Source: Marinibactrum halimedae
Lineage (GTDB): Bacteria > Pseudomonadota > Gammaproteobacteria > Pseudomonadales > Cellvibrionaceae
NCBI RefSeq assembly: GCF_021234875.1
Contig: NZ_JAJQVM010000018.1
Location: 48,558-112,557 of the forward strand
DNA: 64,000 nt
Reading direction: 5' to 3'
Positions 62,106-64,000 of this stretch are shown in pieces (position 1 is the first letter of the stretch; each line of letters begins with the position of its first letter). A program made the position numbers and the translations under genes. The notes under the pieces were generated by a model. The model was not told the DNA's origin. It was given only the letters and a program-made list of their open reading frames with translations, and made no database searches.

Positions 62106-63386
62106 GTGAGCAAACAGAGTTGCCCCTCATCTTTAAACTTCTGCACTTTTTCTTCTCTCTTAGATTTGTTGAAAAAAATGCTTCTCGTTTTTTTGGCTAC
62201 TGGAATGGTAATTGGCCTGACGGCTTGTGGTGGTCAAAAGAAGCCGCCTCCCGTTGTGAATGAAGTAACGCCCATCAATACGGGCAAGCCACTAATTCGT
62301 AGCTTGATGGACTTAGGCAGTTTTGATCTTCCGCTGGGTAACGGGGTGCCTAAACATTTTACAGATAAGCGCTTCACCCCAGGTGAGTGGGTGATGATTA
62401 AAGGAAAGAATTTGGGTGTTCAACAGATCACCATTGATGGACGGGATATTCCAGTCCGTAAATATTTTGACTCGAATCCCTTATTTCGTATCCCGACCGG
62501 TTTATCACCCATGAAGACCCATACATTGGTGGTGTCCAATGAATACGATAAAACGTCTACACAATTTGATACTCACCATTATTTGGTCGCGACAGATACG
62601 GATGGAAAAGTTACCCATTTAATTAATACAGATCGTGACGAGAAAGGCGGTATTAATGAAGAGTGGGTCGAATTGGATTCTGATGCCAAGCGGCCAATGT
62701 TTAACTTGATGTCTAATGACAGTGCATTTTTATTTCATATGGATGTGCTGAAGCGATCTGACGTTCGTTTGCAGGACGGCGCGGTCACCTATCCGGTTGA
62801 AATTCATACCTACCATATGGGAGCGCCGAATGAGCCTGCAAAAGTGGCTTCTTTTAAAGTGTTAGTGGCGTCGACACCTATTGATGCTATTTTGAGCAAA
62901 AATAATATCTTATTGCTTTTGGGTAAGCAGAGTGTAACTCTGGTGGATGTATCTGACCCCGTACATCTGAAATTTATTAGTCATACCCCCTTGCCGGAAA
63001 ATGAGAATACCAAAACTACCTATGTGGATGCGGCGTTCTTGGATGGCGATCGTAAGATTGCCTTGCTTGAAACCTACAGCAATCAAGTGGTTCTTTTAGA
63101 TGCTTCAAACCCACAGCAACTGAAAGCATTGGATACTTTATCTTTATTGCCTGAGAAAAGTATTCCACTGTCTATTGATTTAGAAGTCGACCCAAATGAC
63201 GACACCCAATTTTGGGTATTAGAAGGAGCTAATTTTCGTTTAATGGGTACACAGCTGTCCGCGATGTATAAAAAGTACATCAAGAAAGAGAGGGTTGAAG
63301 AGAATAAACAGGTTGTTTATCAGCTGCAGCCATTGTCTGTAAATACTAATAAGGGCACCTCTAAAAATAGCCCAACTTTGATATAA
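62106..63386 (+). CDS. lipoprotein with TIG/IPT-like start, 3' end altered by IS element
   Basis: An envelope protein of unknown function, 426 residues as read. GTG 62106 has AAAAAGGAAT upstream; the hydrophobic segment at residues 25-41 ends LTACGG, a lipobox. An IPT/TIG-like section (EWVMIKGKNLGVQQITIDG) near residue 95 is followed by beta-propeller-like repeats (QSVTLVDVSDPVHLKFIS, NQVVLLDASNPQQLKAL). The last 11 residues (GTSKNSPTLI and stop) are encoded by what appears to be the left end of the IS element, so the native C-terminus is probably lost. ATG 62178 is an alternative start. Confidence 0.75.
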   Translation: MSKQSCPSSLNFCTFSSLLDLLKKMLLVFLATGMVIGLTACGGQKKPPPVVNEVTPINTGKPLIRSLMDLGSFDLPLGNGVPKHFTDKRFTPGEWVMIKGKNLGVQQITIDGRDIPVRKYFDSNPLFRIPTGLSPMKTHTLVVSNEYDKTSTQFDTHHYLVATDTDGKVTHLINTDRDEKGGINEEWVELDSDAKRPMFNLMSNDSAFLFHMDVLKRSDVRLQDGAVTYPVEIHTYHMGAPNEPAKVASFKVLVASTPIDAILSKNNILLLLGKQSVTLVDVSDPVHLKFISHTPLPENENTKTTYVDAAFLDGDRKIALLETYSNQVVLLDASNPQQLKALDTLSLLPEKSIPLSIDLEVDPNDDTQFWVLEGANFRLMGTQLSAMYKKYIKKERVEENKQVVYQLQPLSVNTNKGTSKNSPTLI

Positions 63387-64000
63387 TCTCACTGTTCAAA
63401 AATTTCAAGAGTTTCCTTCTATGTCTCAGCCCGGCTTTTTTGATTTAGATGACAGGTATCGCAAGTTAGATGAAAAAGATCCATTAGTTCATCTCAACAA
63501 ACTGATATTTTGGGAAGCCTTTCGTCCGACCTTAAAGGAAATACGAAAGTCAAACCGAAAAAGCAATGCGGGTCGTAAAGCCTATGACGAGCTTCTGATG
63601 TTCAAAGTACTCGTACTTCAGCACTTATACAATGTATCCGATGATCAGATAGAGTACCAAATACGGGACCGCTATTCTTTTTGCCGGTTTTTAGGTCTGA
63701 CTCCATCGGACAAGGTGCCTGATGCCAAGACAGTGTGGCTGTTTAGAGAAAACCTAGTCAAAGCTGGTTTAATGAAGCGTTTGTTTTTTACTTTTGATGT
63801 TCAATTAGAGGAACACGGTTTTCAAGCAAGAAAAGGTCAAATAGTGGATGCGAGTTTTGTCGATGTTCCCAGGCAGCGCAATAAAAAGGAAGAAAACAAA
63901 CAGATAAAACGCGGTGAAACGCCTGATCGTTTTGAAAAGAATCCGAACGTTGGCGCTCAAAAAGATACGGATGCCCGCTGGGCGAAGAAGAACCAAGAGA
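63353..64000 (+). mobile_element. IS5-type insertion sequence, left part
   Basis: The element's left end is placed near 63353 at GGGCACCTCTAAAAATAG, which resembles the terminal inverted repeat of several IS5-group elements, 68 bases before the transposase start. The exact end and any target duplication cannot be fixed because the right end is outside the window. Confidence 0.65.
63421..64000 (+). CDS. IS5-family transposase, 3'-truncated by window edge
   Basis: A frame open from ATG 63421 to the window end (193 residues seen). The N-terminal DUF772-type helical domain spans about residues 45-120 (GRKAYDELLMFKVLVLQHLY, YSFCRFLGLTPSDKVPDAKT). The first catalytic aspartate is in QIVDASFVDVP near residue 145, followed by a basic stretch. 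This arrangement is typical of IS5-family DDE transposases. Remaining DDE residues lie outside. Confidence 0.92.
   Translation, partial: MSQPGFFDLDDRYRKLDEKDPLVHLNKLIFWEAFRPTLKEIRKSNRKSNAGRKAYDELLMFKVLVLQHLYNVSDDQIEYQIRDRYSFCRFLGLTPSDKVPDAKTVWLFRENLVKAGLMKRLFFTFDVQLEEHGFQARKGQIVDASFVDVPRQRNKKEENKQIKRGETPDRFEKNPNVGAQKDTDARWAKKNQE

Overview
The window looks like chromosomal DNA of a marine-type gammaproteobacterium of moderate GC. The evidence is the prfB-lysS pair with the classical RF2 frameshift site, a YafV-type omega-amidase, YdiJ and LhgO homologues very close to the E. coli proteins, and a TonB receptor. I cannot name the genus. No rRNA, tRNA or CRISPR was seen. The only mobile element is an IS5-type transposase running off the right end.

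Layout. 1-5390: housekeeping genes (3'-end of hrpB, prfB, lysS). 5391-7687: a gene-poor stretch with two small paralogous proteins of unknown function. 7688-13970: ung, an HDOD protein, ygfZ, a SulP transporter, and an OxyR-like LysR regulator that lacks the peroxidatic cysteine. 14186-18767: divergent D- and L-2-hydroxyglutarate oxidising enzymes (ydiJ, lhgO). 18949-50397: a large purine-catabolic region. 50457-54024: an epimerase, an omega-amidase and two divergent phosphoribosyltransferase paralogues. 54408-63386: ppc, an iorAB-type molybdenum hydroxylase, an archaeal-type DUF99 protein, an App1-like phosphatase lipoprotein and a TIG-like lipoprotein whose 3' end runs into the IS element.

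The purine region reads as a nearly complete route. An NCS2 permease and a RutR-like TetR regulator are followed by xdhABC (hypoxanthine/xanthine to urate), uraD, uraH, guaD and puuD (urate to allantoin), ending at a strong terminator. A chemoreceptor follows. Then comes a leftward operon: a secreted nucleoside hydrolase, allantoinase puuE, a lipoprotein DUF985 cupin and a lipoprotein amidohydrolase. Diverging from it are a TonB receptor, a lipoprotein NUP-family nucleoside protein and adenosine deaminase. The final block holds an amidase, an HpxW-like gamma-glutamyltransferase-fold hydrolase, a TauE/SafE transporter, ureidoglycine-glyoxylate aminotransferase (pucG), allantoate amidohydrolase and a small cupin. 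No ureidoglycolate lyase is present, so the inferred path is allantoate to ureidoglycine to oxalurate, then oxamate and oxalate. The exported proteins around the TonB receptor suggest an envelope-level nucleoside-scavenging system feeding this pathway; that is inference.

A second window-wide pattern is the repeated presence of short head-to-tail duplications, 14-20 bp per unit and often 16-17, in spacers between genes, several directly upstream of start codons.
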